Notes under the pieces: generated by a model | The model's database searches: none | What the model saw: only the letters and a program-made list of their open reading frames with translations | What the model was told of the DNA's origin: nothing | Made by a program: the position numbers and the translations under genes | Source: JADGQM01 sp964441945 | GTDB lineage: Bacteria > Desulfobacterota > Syntrophobacteria > Syntrophobacterales > Syntrophobacteraceae | DNA length: 64,000 bases | NCBI GenBank assembly: GCA_964441945.1 | Contig: CAYTWB010000007.1 | Location: 34,347 to 98,346 of the forward strand | Direction of reading: 5' to 3' | Shown here: positions 34,837 through 43,513 of the stretch, one piece after another | Numbering within the stretch: the stretch's first letter is position 1 | Layout of the letters: each line of letters begins with the position of its first letter

Positions 34837-35424
34837 TCATGCTTTAGAATCGGGAAGCCTCTCTTCCGATTCCTCCAGCACCTCCTGGATTTCTTGGATG
34901 AGTGCGCTCAAATCGTAATCGCCATCGTCCAGGATGATTGCTCCCTGGGAATCTCTTTGCAGTCTGGTGATCCCGGGATGGTCGGTTTCCAGCTGTTCCA
35001 GGATCGAATCGTGGTGTTTGAATTTTTCCAGGAGCCTGCGGCTTTCCCTGGCGAGCTCTCTCTGTTGAATGGCCTGGCGAAGGGTGATCCTGAACTCCAT
35101 ATCGTTGCATGGTTTCGTCAGGAAACGATAGATTTGCCCTTCATTGATGGCACGCAGGGCTGCTTCCAGGTTTGCATGTCCGGTCAGCATAATCCTGACT
35201 GTGTCCGGATACTTGCGATAGACGACAGCAAGCAGTTCAGACCCCAGCATACCGGGCATCATTTCATCCGAGACGACCACATCGACGGGTCCTCGATCCA
35301 GAATATCAAGCGCTTCCTCAGCTGAACCGGCGCACAGGACCAGGTAGGGTTCTTTATGCAGAGCACGTTTCAGCGCTTCCAGGACATGAGGCTCGTCATC
35401 GACAAAGAGTATGGTCTGGGGCAT
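34837..35424 (-). CDS. Response regulator receiver-domain protein
   Basis: 195 residues. A CheY-like receiver with Asp9/Asp10, phospho-Asp53 (VVSDEMMPGM), Thr81 and Lys104 (FLTKPC) fills residues 1-120. It resembles receivers of RpfG-type regulators, but no HD-GYP domain follows; the C-terminal ~75 residues are helical and acidic. Output is therefore through protein contact or is unknown. It is a single gene facing away from the proline-dehydrogenase-like gene, with no kinase next to it. Start ATG 35424. Confidence 0.87.
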   Translation of the reverse strand: MPQTILFVDDEPHVLEALKRALHKEPYLVLCAGSAEEALDILDRGPVDVVVSDEMMPGMLGSELLAVVYRKYPDTVRIMLTGHANLEAALRAINEGQIYRFLTKPCNDMEFRITLRQAIQQRELARESRRLLEKFKHHDSILEQLETDHPGITRLQRDSQGAIILDDGDYDLSALIQEIQEVLEESEERLPDSKA

Positions 35425-35637
35425 GTTTCAATCCTCCTGCATTCCGGTTTTTCATGCGAGCTCTCTCCCTCGACTGTTCGATATTCCTGCAGGAAAAGAC
35501 CCAGCGGCGAACGATCCAGCGGGCATCTGGCTTGAGAGACTACCACATTTCCTCTTGACTTTCCATGTAAAGTGAGCCGTCGTGAGGTTCCGGATGCGCT
35601 GAGAGCGTGACGAGCTACCAGGCAGGAGGAAGCAGCC

Positions 35638-37212
35638 ATGAGGAACGAGGTGTTCAACAGGAATAGGTCCCGGCTCATTCTGAGACCAGGCATTCAGCGG
35701 TTCGGGGGGGTTGTCCTGTGCGGTTTCATTCTTCTGGCGGCTTCCCTGGGGTTCGCGGAGACGGAGGGGCCGGTCCAGCCCCTTAAGGTTTTTTCATCGG
35801 CCTGTGATATTCCCTCGGATGGGATACGGGAAGAGTTGACCCGGGAGGGCCTGGAGGAAATCATCGGGGGACTGAATGCCAAACTGGCGGTGATGAGAGA
35901 CAAATACCTGTGGCAGGATGGGAAATGGGAGACGGTCCTTCGCAATGGTTTGATCAAGATAGGCATGTGGTGGAGATTCGCGGACGTTACTGCCTGGGTG
36001 TTTCGGACGTTGGGGGATGATGCTTCGGCCGGAAAGACGTTTTTCTTTATCATGCCTTTTCTCAACTGGATGTGCGAACCGTTCTTCCTTCCGGTCGATA
36101 GCGGCTTTTCAGAGGGGCAGCAGGAAGAGGAAATGGCCGGAATAGCCCGCTTTATCACGTTGAAAGAGGAAGAGGGGGTGGCTGTCAGCCTGGCCCCTGT
36201 GCATGGCGGGTCCCTGTCGCAAGATGAGGCGAGCCGGTATCTCCGATTCTGCACCCAGATCATTCGCCATCTTGCTGCACGTGACGACATTGAGGAAATC
36301 CATCTTTCTCTGAAACTCTCGGGGTTGGTTGCTGAATGGAATGGGCTGCAGAATGCCGCTGACCGGGAATCCACCGCTTTGAACGATGAACGGGACAAGG
36401 TGGCTGAAGCAAAAGAGGTGCTCACGAAACTGCTTGTGGTGGCAAATGAAGCAGAAGGGAAAAGGGCCTTGCTTCGCATTGACATGGAAGACTATGCATA
36501 TAAGGCTGCAACGCTTGCCGTTTTCAAGAACGTTGTCGAGGAGAATCCCTCAATTGTCAGGAATGCCGACGGGACCTTACGCCTTGGGATTGTGATTCAG
36601 GCGTGTCTGCGTGATGCCTACCAAGACCTCGATGACCTGGCGCGATGGGGAAAGAGGAATGATCTGCTGGTGCCGGTCACACTTGTCAAAGGTGCGTATG
36701 AAAAGCATGGGGAGGCTTTTCCCATCGGAAAAGAAGGTTCGATGTCCCCTGTCTGGAACAACAGAGAGTCGATCGATGCCGGTTTCGAAAAGCTATGTGA
36801 GTTTCTCATGCTCAACATGGATGTGTTTCAACCGGCTTTTGCCACGGACAACATTCGCTCTATGGCGCATGTCATGGGTTCTGCAGGTTCCTATGGAATC
36901 GGCAAATCTGAATTCGAATTCCAAATGCTGTGTGGGATGGGCGATGAGATAAAGGAAGTCATTACAACGATGGGATACGGAATGCGAGTCACGGTTCCGA
37001 CAGGCACACAGGCACAGGGCATGGAATATGCCCTCGGACGTTTCAGTGAGCTGGCAGATCCGGACAATGATCTGACCAGAGCGCTGCGAGGCGACTACAG
37101 CCTCTTTCAAGGTCCTGCGCCACGGTTCACAGGGGCTGAGGATATCGACGACGCAGAGCCGCTTGAAGCCCTGGTTGTCGCGTCGCGCGTCAGATGCTTT
37201 GGAAAGGAATAG
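35638..37212 (+). CDS. Proline dehydrogenase-like protein with an N-terminal export signal
   Basis: 524 residues. Residues ~190-490 match the FAD-dependent PRODH barrel: LSLKLSGL, LLRIDMEDYAYK, GIVIQACLRDAY, LVKGAYEKHGE, FATDNIRSMAH, FEFQMLCGM and RVTVPTGTQ. PRODH oxidises proline to pyrroline-5-carboxylate. Three points are odd. Residues 22-40 (RFGGVVLCGFILLAASLGFA) form a clear signal peptide or anchor behind a basic N-terminus. Several usual motifs are changed (ATHN to ATDN). The C-terminal RRLLEN helix that binds the proline carboxylate reads GRFSEL. No P5C dehydrogenase follows. GGAGGAA supports the ATG at 35638, so the signal is probably real. The substrate may not be proline. Confidence 0.8.
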   Translation: MRNEVFNRNRSRLILRPGIQRFGGVVLCGFILLAASLGFAETEGPVQPLKVFSSACDIPSDGIREELTREGLEEIIGGLNAKLAVMRDKYLWQDGKWETVLRNGLIKIGMWWRFADVTAWVFRTLGDDASAGKTFFFIMPFLNWMCEPFFLPVDSGFSEGQQEEEMAGIARFITLKEEEGVAVSLAPVHGGSLSQDEASRYLRFCTQIIRHLAARDDIEEIHLSLKLSGLVAEWNGLQNAADRESTALNDERDKVAEAKEVLTKLLVVANEAEGKRALLRIDMEDYAYKAATLAVFKNVVEENPSIVRNADGTLRLGIVIQACLRDAYQDLDDLARWGKRNDLLVPVTLVKGAYEKHGEAFPIGKEGSMSPVWNNRESIDAGFEKLCEFLMLNMDVFQPAFATDNIRSMAHVMGSAGSYGIGKSEFEFQMLCGMGDEIKEVITTMGYGMRVTVPTGTQAQGMEYALGRFSELADPDNDLTRALRGDYSLFQGPAPRFTGAEDIDDAEPLEALVVASRVRCFGKE

Positions 37213-37325
37213 GACGGGTTGTTCCCTTTCCGCCGGCCGGCCTGCATCATTTCTGTAACCTTTTGCCTTCCGGTGACGACATTAATAAACGGCGCACAAT
37301 CGAAACAGATCGGAGGGAGCACTTT

Positions 37326-38678
37326 TTGCGTATGAATCGGATCACAAAAGTCGGTGTTCTGGCAGTCGTCTCACTGGCCGTTCTGGCCTTCGTGGTTTCC
37401 TGGTATCACAAGAGCAACAACAAAAGCGCCATGCAGTTTCGCACGGTCCCCGTCAAGCGGGGCGATTTAGTTGCGACCATCAGTGCATCGGGGGTGGTTG
37501 AGCCCGAAGAGCTCGTGGACGTAGGGGCTCAGGTGGCAGGGAGGATCGTTTCCTTTGGCAAAGACGAAGCGGGCAGGACGGTTGACTATGGATCACGCAT
37601 TGAGGAAGGGACGGTCCTGGCGCTGATTGACGACTCACTTTTCTCGGCGGATGTGGCCCAGATCAATGCACAGCGGGAGCAGGCCCTGGCCGGAGTACTG
37701 CGTGCCGAAGCCGATTTGGGGCAGCTGCAGGCGAAGCTCTTCCAGGCCGAAAGGGATTGGAACCGGGCCAGGAAACTGGGGCCATCGGATGCCTTGTCAC
37801 AAAGCGACTACGATGCCGCCCAATCGGCCTATGAGGTGGCCAAAGCCAATGTGGCCGTGGGCAAGGCTGCAATCGTGCAGGCGAAACAAGCGGTTGCCCA
37901 GGCTGCGGCCAATCTCAAGAGGGCCCAACAAAACCTGGACTACTGCACCATCAAATCTCCCGTTAGAGGAGTGATCATCGACCGCCGGGTGAACATCGGT
38001 CAGACGGTAGTTGCCAGCCTCAGCGCCCCGAGCCTCTTCCTGATCGCCAAAGACCTGAGGCGGATGCAGGTCTGGGTTTCGGTCAACGAGGCCGATATCG
38101 GCAACATTCACCCCGGTCAGGCCGTCAACTTCACGGTGGACGCCTTCCCCGGCGAGGTCTTTCAGGGCGAGGTGGGCAAGGTTCGACTGAACGCCACCAT
38201 GACCCAAAATGTGGTCACCTATACGGTGGAGGTCATCACGGACAATTCCGACGGCAGGTTGCTTCCTTACCTGACGGCGAACGCCAGGTTCCTGGTCAGC
38301 AATCGCACCAATGTTCTGCTCGTGCCCAATGCAGCCCTGCGCTGGATTCCTTTGTCCAACCAGGTCGATCCGGCCAGTCGGGGTTTTCTGGAAAGGGATC
38401 CTGCCGGTGAGGGAACATCGCGTGCCAGGGCTGCTTCCGAAGGGGGGCAGGAGGAAGCCGGCCGGGGAGTTGTCTGGGTCCCTCAAGGCGCTCTCCTGAA
38501 GGCTGTTCCGGTGCGCGTGGGAATGAGTGACGGCAGTATGACGGAGATTCAAAGCGATGCACTCCAGGAAGGGACCCCGGTCGCAGTGGGCGAACAGTCC
38601 AAGGAATCGGCAGCAAGCCCGGCCCCGGCCAGCCCTTTTACGCCTCAGTTCGGCAGGGGTGCCGGCGGTCGCCATTAG
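37326..38678 (+). CDS. macA: MacA-type periplasmic adaptor of an ABC efflux pump
   Basis: 450 residues. An N-terminal membrane anchor (about 7-25) precedes a biotinyl-lipoyl domain, a long coiled-coil hairpin (QREQALAGVLRAEADLGQLQ and onward), the returning lipoyl half (CTIKSPVRGVIIDRRVNIGQ) and a beta-barrel. It links inner-membrane MacB with an outer-membrane TolC-type channel; both follow in order. The start is TTG 37326, eight bases after GGAGGG; ATG 37332 is the alternative. A low-complexity insert (GEGTSRARAASEGGQEEAG) and a Pro/Ala/Gly tail are near the C-terminus. A repeat element separates it from macB. Confidence 0.9.
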   Translation: MRMNRITKVGVLAVVSLAVLAFVVSWYHKSNNKSAMQFRTVPVKRGDLVATISASGVVEPEELVDVGAQVAGRIVSFGKDEAGRTVDYGSRIEEGTVLALIDDSLFSADVAQINAQREQALAGVLRAEADLGQLQAKLFQAERDWNRARKLGPSDALSQSDYDAAQSAYEVAKANVAVGKAAIVQAKQAVAQAAANLKRAQQNLDYCTIKSPVRGVIIDRRVNIGQTVVASLSAPSLFLIAKDLRRMQVWVSVNEADIGNIHPGQAVNFTVDAFPGEVFQGEVGKVRLNATMTQNVVTYTVEVITDNSDGRLLPYLTANARFLVSNRTNVLLVPNAALRWIPLSNQVDPASRGFLERDPAGEGTSRARAASEGGQEEAGRGVVWVPQGALLKAVPVRVGMSDGSMTEIQSDALQEGTPVAVGEQSKESAASPAPASPFTPQFGRGAGGRH

Positions 38679-38711
38679 TGGTCATTTCAAAATGGCACAA
38701 AGGCCGCTGAA

Positions 38712-38799
38712 CGTCATTCCGGCAAACGCCGGAATCCAGGTGTTCTGGACCCCGGCGTTCGCCGGGGTGACGGTGTGAGCGAGTTCTGAGATAGTCTCT
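38712..38799. repeat. Palindromic repeat plus dispersed 35-mer between macA and macB
   Basis: Bases 38712-38772 form a long imperfect palindrome (CGTCATTCCGGC start, GCCGGGGTGACG end; two ~28-base arms with G-T-type differences). Bases 38765-38799 are an exact inverted copy of 1950-1984. The element lies inside what should be one operon, so it is transcribed and would fold in the mRNA between macA and macB. Confidence 0.85.
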
Positions 38800-38830
38800 C
38801 AGTGCTCCACCGAGGTCTGAGAAGAAACGC

Positions 38831-40981
38831 ATGGCACTCATTGAGTTGCAGGACATTCATAAAACCTACCACATCGGTGAAGTCAACATCCCGGTGCTTC
38901 GGGGGATCTCCCTCAGCATCTTCCAGGGAGACTTCGTCGCCCTCATGGGTGCCTCCGGATCGGGAAAAACGACACTCATGAATATCCTTGGGTGTCTGGA
39001 CCGCCCGACGTCGGGGAGCTATTGCTTTGATGGGCTGGATGTGGTGGCCCTGTCGGCGGATGGGCGGGCCGTATTGAGGAATCAGAAGATCGGGTTCGTT
39101 TTCCAGAACTTCAATCTGCTGCCGCGCACCAGCGCCCTCGAAAACGTGATGATGCCGCTTTCGTACACGACGGAGCACACATCCCTTCGAGAGGCGCGCA
39201 GGCGTGCTGATGAATTACTGGATCGGGTGGGCTTGAGGGAGCATCTTCACCATGAGCCGTCACAGCTCTCCGGCGGGCAACAGCAGCGAGTGGCTATTGC
39301 CCGGTCGCTGATCAACAACCCTCCTCTCCTTTTTGCCGATGAACCCACCGGAAACCTCGATTCCAAAACCAGTGAGGAAGTCCTGCGTATCTTTCAACAA
39401 CTGAACGAGGAAGAAGGCGTCACCATCATTCTGGTGACCCACGACCAGCATGTTGCCGAACATGCCAAACGGATCATCCACATACGGGATGGGGTAATCG
39501 AATCCGAACGGGCCGGTGATCAGCAGAAATCGGGCGAATCTGCAGGCCCGCCGCGCGATGAGCGGGCCGATGCGGTCCATGGCCGCGCTGGCGGGGCGGC
39601 TGCCCGACTCCGCCGGATGCTTGGCACCGTGATGAACAGTCTTCGCCGCAACGTCCTGCGGGCTGCCCTGACCACACTCGGGATCGTGATCGGAGTAGCA
39701 GCAGTTATTGCCATGATGGAGATCGGGCGGGGATCGTCGAGTGCCATTCAGAAGGCAATCTCCAGTATGGGGGCCAATAACCTGGTGATTCTGCCCGGTA
39801 CGGCATCCAGCGGTGGGGTGAGCTTCGGGGCGGGAAGTGTCATGACCCTGACCCCGCAGGACAGCGACGCTCTGGTGAATGAGGCCCCCGCTGTCCGAGC
39901 CGCGGCGCCGATAGTGCGGGCGCGCACTCAGGTCATTTACGGCGGAAAGAATTGGGTGCCTTCGAGCATCCAGGGGACGACGCCGGCCTATCTGGACGTG
40001 CGCGAATGGCCCATGGCGGAGGGAGAAGCCTTCAGCGAACGTGACGTCCGCAACGCCAACAAGGTCTGTGTTATCGGCCAGAGACTGGTTAGAGAGCTGT
40101 TTGAAGGCGAAAATCCCATCGGCAAGGAGCTCCGAGTGAAAAACGTTGCCTTCAAGGTGATCGGGGTCCTCAGTTCCAAAGGTGCCAATATGATGGGAAT
40201 GGATCAGGATGACATCCTGCTCGCGCCCTGGACGACGATCAAGTACCGGGTGACCGGAACGGTGCTGGCCAATGTCAATCAGAGTGCCGCTTCTACAGCC
40301 GAATCCGGAGCATCTCAGACGGTCAATACGCTCAGTCAGATCTACCCCAATACTCAGCTGAGTTTCTACCCGGCTCGCTCGGCAATCCAGGCTGCCGATA
40401 CACCGCTCCCGGTAAGGTTTGCCAATGTGGACCAGATCCTTGCCGCAGCCCGATCCACTCCGGAGATTCCCGCCGCAGTGAATCAGATCACTCAGATCCT
40501 GCGCGAACGGCACCGTCTTCAGCCGGGGGAAGCGGATGATTTCAACTTGAGGGACCTGACGGAACTGACCAAGACCTTGTCCTCAACCACGACGATGATG
40601 ACGAAGCTCCTGCTGGCTGTTGCGCTCATCTCCCTGGTAGTGGGTGGGGTGGGGATCATGAATATCATGCTTGTGTCCGTCACCGAGAGGACGCGAGAGA
40701 TCGGACTGAGAATGGCCGTAGGTGCCCGGGGAGGAAGTATCCTCCAGCAGTTCCTGGTCGAATCCGTGGTCTTGTGCTTCTGTGGGGGGGCGGCCGGCAT
40801 TCTCATGGGCCGGGGCATTTCCTACCTGGTGAGCGTGCTGTTGGGCTGGCCGACGGAATTGTCCGTGGATGCCGTTCTGGCCGCTTTCCTCGTTTCTGCG
40901 ACGGTGGGGATCGCTTTTGGCTACTACCCCGCCTGGAAGGCATCCCGGATGGACCCGATCATCGCCCTGCGGTATGAGTAG
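38831..40981 (+). CDS. macB: MacB-type ABC efflux transporter (ATPase-permease fusion)
   Basis: 716 residues. The N-terminal ABC ATPase has Walker A GASGSGKTT (about 40-48), signature LSGGQQQR and Walker B LLFADEPTGNLD. A linker leads to the permease half with a first membrane helix (ALTTLGIVIGVAAVIAMMEI), a large periplasmic MacB core domain and three C-terminal helices (LLLAVALISLVVGGVGIMNI, FLVESVVLCFCGGAAGILMG, VLAAFLVSATVGIAFGYYPA). MacB drives export of peptides, macrolides or lipoprotein-like cargo from the periplasm. The natural substrate cannot be read. Gene order macA-macB-TolC-type is complete. Confidence 0.94.
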   Translation: MALIELQDIHKTYHIGEVNIPVLRGISLSIFQGDFVALMGASGSGKTTLMNILGCLDRPTSGSYCFDGLDVVALSADGRAVLRNQKIGFVFQNFNLLPRTSALENVMMPLSYTTEHTSLREARRRADELLDRVGLREHLHHEPSQLSGGQQQRVAIARSLINNPPLLFADEPTGNLDSKTSEEVLRIFQQLNEEEGVTIILVTHDQHVAEHAKRIIHIRDGVIESERAGDQQKSGESAGPPRDERADAVHGRAGGAAARLRRMLGTVMNSLRRNVLRAALTTLGIVIGVAAVIAMMEIGRGSSSAIQKAISSMGANNLVILPGTASSGGVSFGAGSVMTLTPQDSDALVNEAPAVRAAAPIVRARTQVIYGGKNWVPSSIQGTTPAYLDVREWPMAEGEAFSERDVRNANKVCVIGQRLVRELFEGENPIGKELRVKNVAFKVIGVLSSKGANMMGMDQDDILLAPWTTIKYRVTGTVLANVNQSAASTAESGASQTVNTLSQIYPNTQLSFYPARSAIQAADTPLPVRFANVDQILAAARSTPEIPAAVNQITQILRERHRLQPGEADDFNLRDLTELTKTLSSTTTMMTKLLLAVALISLVVGGVGIMNIMLVSVTERTREIGLRMAVGARGGSILQQFLVESVVLCFCGGAAGILMGRGISYLVSVLLGWPTELSVDAVLAAFLVSATVGIAFGYYPAWKASRMDPIIALRYE

Positions 40982-40991
40982 CTGAAAAAGA

Positions 40992-42491
40992 ATGGTTGGG
41001 GGATGGATGAAATCGAGCTGTTTTCCGAATAAGATGGATCGCTTCTGGGTCCTGCATCTGGCGGTGGTCCTGCTTTTAGCGAGCTGTGCCGTGGGGCCGG
41101 ATTTCCACTCCCCCAAAACTCCGCTGCCGGCCGCATGGAGCAGCCTGAGCGCAGGGGCCCCGGACCAGACCAGCGTCACCACGCCGCAGCCGGCGGATCT
41201 TGTTGCATGGTGGAAGGTTTTTAATGACCCCCTCCTCACCTCTCTGGTGGAAAGGGCTTTCGCATCGAACCTGGATCTGCGGCAGGCCAAAGCGCGCATC
41301 AGGCAGGCCAGGGCCACACGTGGAATCGCAGCCTCGGGGTTATGGCCCGAAATTGACGCCAATGCCAGCTATGATCGCAGTCTCAACAGCAGTGCATCGT
41401 TCGGCTCTTCCGGAACATCGCTTCAAAGCACGGCATTGCGCTCTGCTCGGGAGCTGTTCCAGGTCGGGCTGGATGCCTCATGGGAACTGGACCTGTTCGG
41501 GGGGGTACGCCGCAATATCGAAGCCGCTCAGGCCGACTATCAAGCGGCTGTGGAAGACTGGCACGGCGTGAGGGTCTCTCTTGCGGCTGAGGTCGGCATA
41601 AACTATGTCGCTCTCAGAGGGTTTCAACAACAAATCCTGATTGCCCGGCAGAACCTGGCAATGCAAAGGCACACGGCTGAGATCACCGGCAAGCGCTTTG
41701 CAGCAGGCTTTGCAAGCGGCCTGGATGCGGCGAACGCTAATGCCCTGGTTGCCACGACGGAGTCGCAAGTCCCGCTGTTGGAGTCCTCTGCCCAGGCGGC
41801 CATTTTTGGCCTGAGCGTCCTGCTGGGCCTGGAACCGGCCGCCCTGGCCCAGGAGCTTGCGAGCGATAAAGCGATTCCCACTACTCCCCCGGAAGTCCCG
41901 GTGGGGCTCCCTTCGGATCTCATTCGCCGTCGTCCCGACATCCGCAGCGCCGAGGCCCGCCTGCACGCCTCCACCGCCCGTATCGGAGCGGCTACCGCCG
42001 ATCTGTTTCCGAAGTTCTCACTCACCGGTTCGGCCGGGTATTTGAGCAGCGATATCAGTTCGCTGGCCAACTTCAGCAGCCGCTACTGGTCCTATGGTGT
42101 CGGGATGTACTGGCCGATCTTTACGGCCGGCCGCATCCGCTGGAACATTGAGCTTCAAAAGGCTTTTCGCGAAGAGGACCTGGCTGCCTACGAGCAGACC
42201 ATTCTCACGGCGCTCAAGGACGTTGAAACGGCCCTGGTGGCCTATGCCAAAGACCAGCAGCGAATCAGCTCGCTCGCCGTTGCCGTGGAGAACAACCGGA
42301 AGGCGGTTGATCTGTCAACCAGGCTCTATGTGGTGGGAAAGAGCGACTTTCTGAACGTTCTGGTGGCGGAACGGGCCCTCAATACCTCGGAGGACGCGCT
42401 GGTACAGAGCACACGCAGCATGGCCACCAATCTGATCGCCCTCTACAAGGCCCTGGGCGGGGGGTGGGAGATGGAAACGCCGGTGAATTGA
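40992..42491 (+). CDS. Outer-membrane efflux lipoprotein (NodT/TolC family)
   Basis: 499 residues from ATG 40992; ATG 41007 and ATG 41034 are possible later starts. The signal peptide ends in the lipobox LLASC (AVVLLLASCAVGPDF), so the protein is lipid-anchored like other NodT-type efflux proteins. Two OEP repeats follow, with AHxPLPxAW-like KTPLPAAWSSL, WWKVFNDPLLTSLVERAF, ELDLFGGVRRNIEAAQAD and LIRRRPDIRSAEARL typical of the RND/MacAB outer-membrane factor family. It forms the outer-membrane tunnel for the MacA-MacB pair upstream. It ends 15 bases from the convergent rpe gene. Confidence 0.92.
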   Translation: MVGGWMKSSCFPNKMDRFWVLHLAVVLLLASCAVGPDFHSPKTPLPAAWSSLSAGAPDQTSVTTPQPADLVAWWKVFNDPLLTSLVERAFASNLDLRQAKARIRQARATRGIAASGLWPEIDANASYDRSLNSSASFGSSGTSLQSTALRSARELFQVGLDASWELDLFGGVRRNIEAAQADYQAAVEDWHGVRVSLAAEVGINYVALRGFQQQILIARQNLAMQRHTAEITGKRFAAGFASGLDAANANALVATTESQVPLLESSAQAAIFGLSVLLGLEPAALAQELASDKAIPTTPPEVPVGLPSDLIRRRPDIRSAEARLHASTARIGAATADLFPKFSLTGSAGYLSSDISSLANFSSRYWSYGVGMYWPIFTAGRIRWNIELQKAFREEDLAAYEQTILTALKDVETALVAYAKDQQRISSLAVAVENNRKAVDLSTRLYVVGKSDFLNVLVAERALNTSEDALVQSTRSMATNLIALYKALGGGWEMETPVN

Positions 42492-42506
42492 CGTTTTCGT
42501 ACAGCT

Positions 42507-43160
42507 TCAGGACAACCGGTCTTTCAAGGCTTTGATGTTGTCGGCAATAGAGTTGCCCTTGAAAACAGCCGAGCCGGCCACAAAAACGTCCGCTCCCGCG
42601 GCCACCAGATCGTCGATCGTCTCCAGATTCACCCCGCCGTCCACCTCGAGGAGGACCTCCGGCTTGATCGAATCGATCATCTGACGGCACCGATGTACCT
42701 TGGGTAGTACGCTACGGATAAACTTCTGGCCTCCGAAGCCGGGGTTCACGGTCATCAGAAGGACCATATCGACGTCACTCAGAATCGATTCGATGCTCAC
42801 CAGCGGTGTTGCCGGATTCAACGTGACGGATGCGTGCATGCCAAGCTCCTTGATCTGTTGTACCGTGCGGTGGATGTGGGGACAGGTCTCCACATGCACG
42901 CTCAACCAGTCTGCTCCGGCCTTGGCGAAGGCTTCGAGATACCGTTCGGGCTTTTCAATCATGAGGTGAACATCCAGTGGGAGATGGGTGGCGTCGTTAA
43001 TAGCGTGAACCACCTCCGGCCCGATGGTTATGTTGGGAACGAAATGTCCGTCCATCACATCCACGTGGATCCAGTCGGAGCCTCCCGCTTCGGCAGTTGA
43101 AATCTCTTCTGCGAGTCTGCCGAATTGTGCTGACAGAATGGATGCGGATAGTTTCCTCAT
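42507..43160 (-). CDS. rpe: Ribulose-phosphate 3-epimerase
   Basis: 217 residues, a cytosolic TIM-barrel enzyme that interconverts ribulose 5-phosphate and xylulose 5-phosphate. The start at 43160 has GGAGG five bases upstream and gives the usual MRKLSASILSAQFG; the longer opening from 43229 adds no conserved residues. Metal and active-site blocks are HVDVMDGHFVPNITIG (His and Asp ligands), DVHLMIEKPE, MTVNPGFGGQKF and LEVDGGVN. It stands alone between the efflux set and the sensor genes. Confidence 0.96.
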   Translation of the reverse strand: MRKLSASILSAQFGRLAEEISTAEAGGSDWIHVDVMDGHFVPNITIGPEVVHAINDATHLPLDVHLMIEKPERYLEAFAKAGADWLSVHVETCPHIHRTVQQIKELGMHASVTLNPATPLVSIESILSDVDMVLLMTVNPGFGGQKFIRSVLPKVHRCRQMIDSIKPEVLLEVDGGVNLETIDDLVAAGADVFVAGSAVFKGNSIADNIKALKDRLS

Positions 43161-43387
43161 AATGCCTCCTGCAGTTCGTAAGAAGAAGGAGCTGGTCCCT
43201 CTAAGCCGGGTCCTGAGTCTCTTTCCCACCCTGAAATGCCCCTGAGTTCTTCCAGGTTACAGAGCTTTTCGCCAAAAGGGAAGCATGGAATGGGCGAAAA
43301 TGAGCCCGCCCAAATCGCTCCTTTCTGACATTTGCCGTTTTGGCTGTAGTCATGGACCAAAGCATTCGATAGTATTAAAGGGAATCC

Positions 43388-43439
43388 GCGTCGTCTATCG
43401 TTGCAGGGACCCGATGAATCATCGGTACATAGACGATGC
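43388..43439 (+). promoter_or_regulatory. Nested hairpin upstream of the binding-protein gene
   Basis: The outer stem GCGTCGTCTAT (43388-43398) pairs with ATAGACGATGC (43429-43439, one G-T). An inner stem CCGATG pairs with CATCGG (43411-43425). It lies ~75 bases before the start of the tandem binding-protein gene and lacks a T-run. It may be a leader RNA structure. The rest of the 353-base gap after rpe shows no gene. Confidence 0.5.
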
Positions 43440-43513
43440 CTTTGCCGGGAACAAACTCTTTGCGGATTGAGCCTGCTCTGATGGTTCTCCTGTTTAGGGA
43501 GGGTTTCTTGCCG

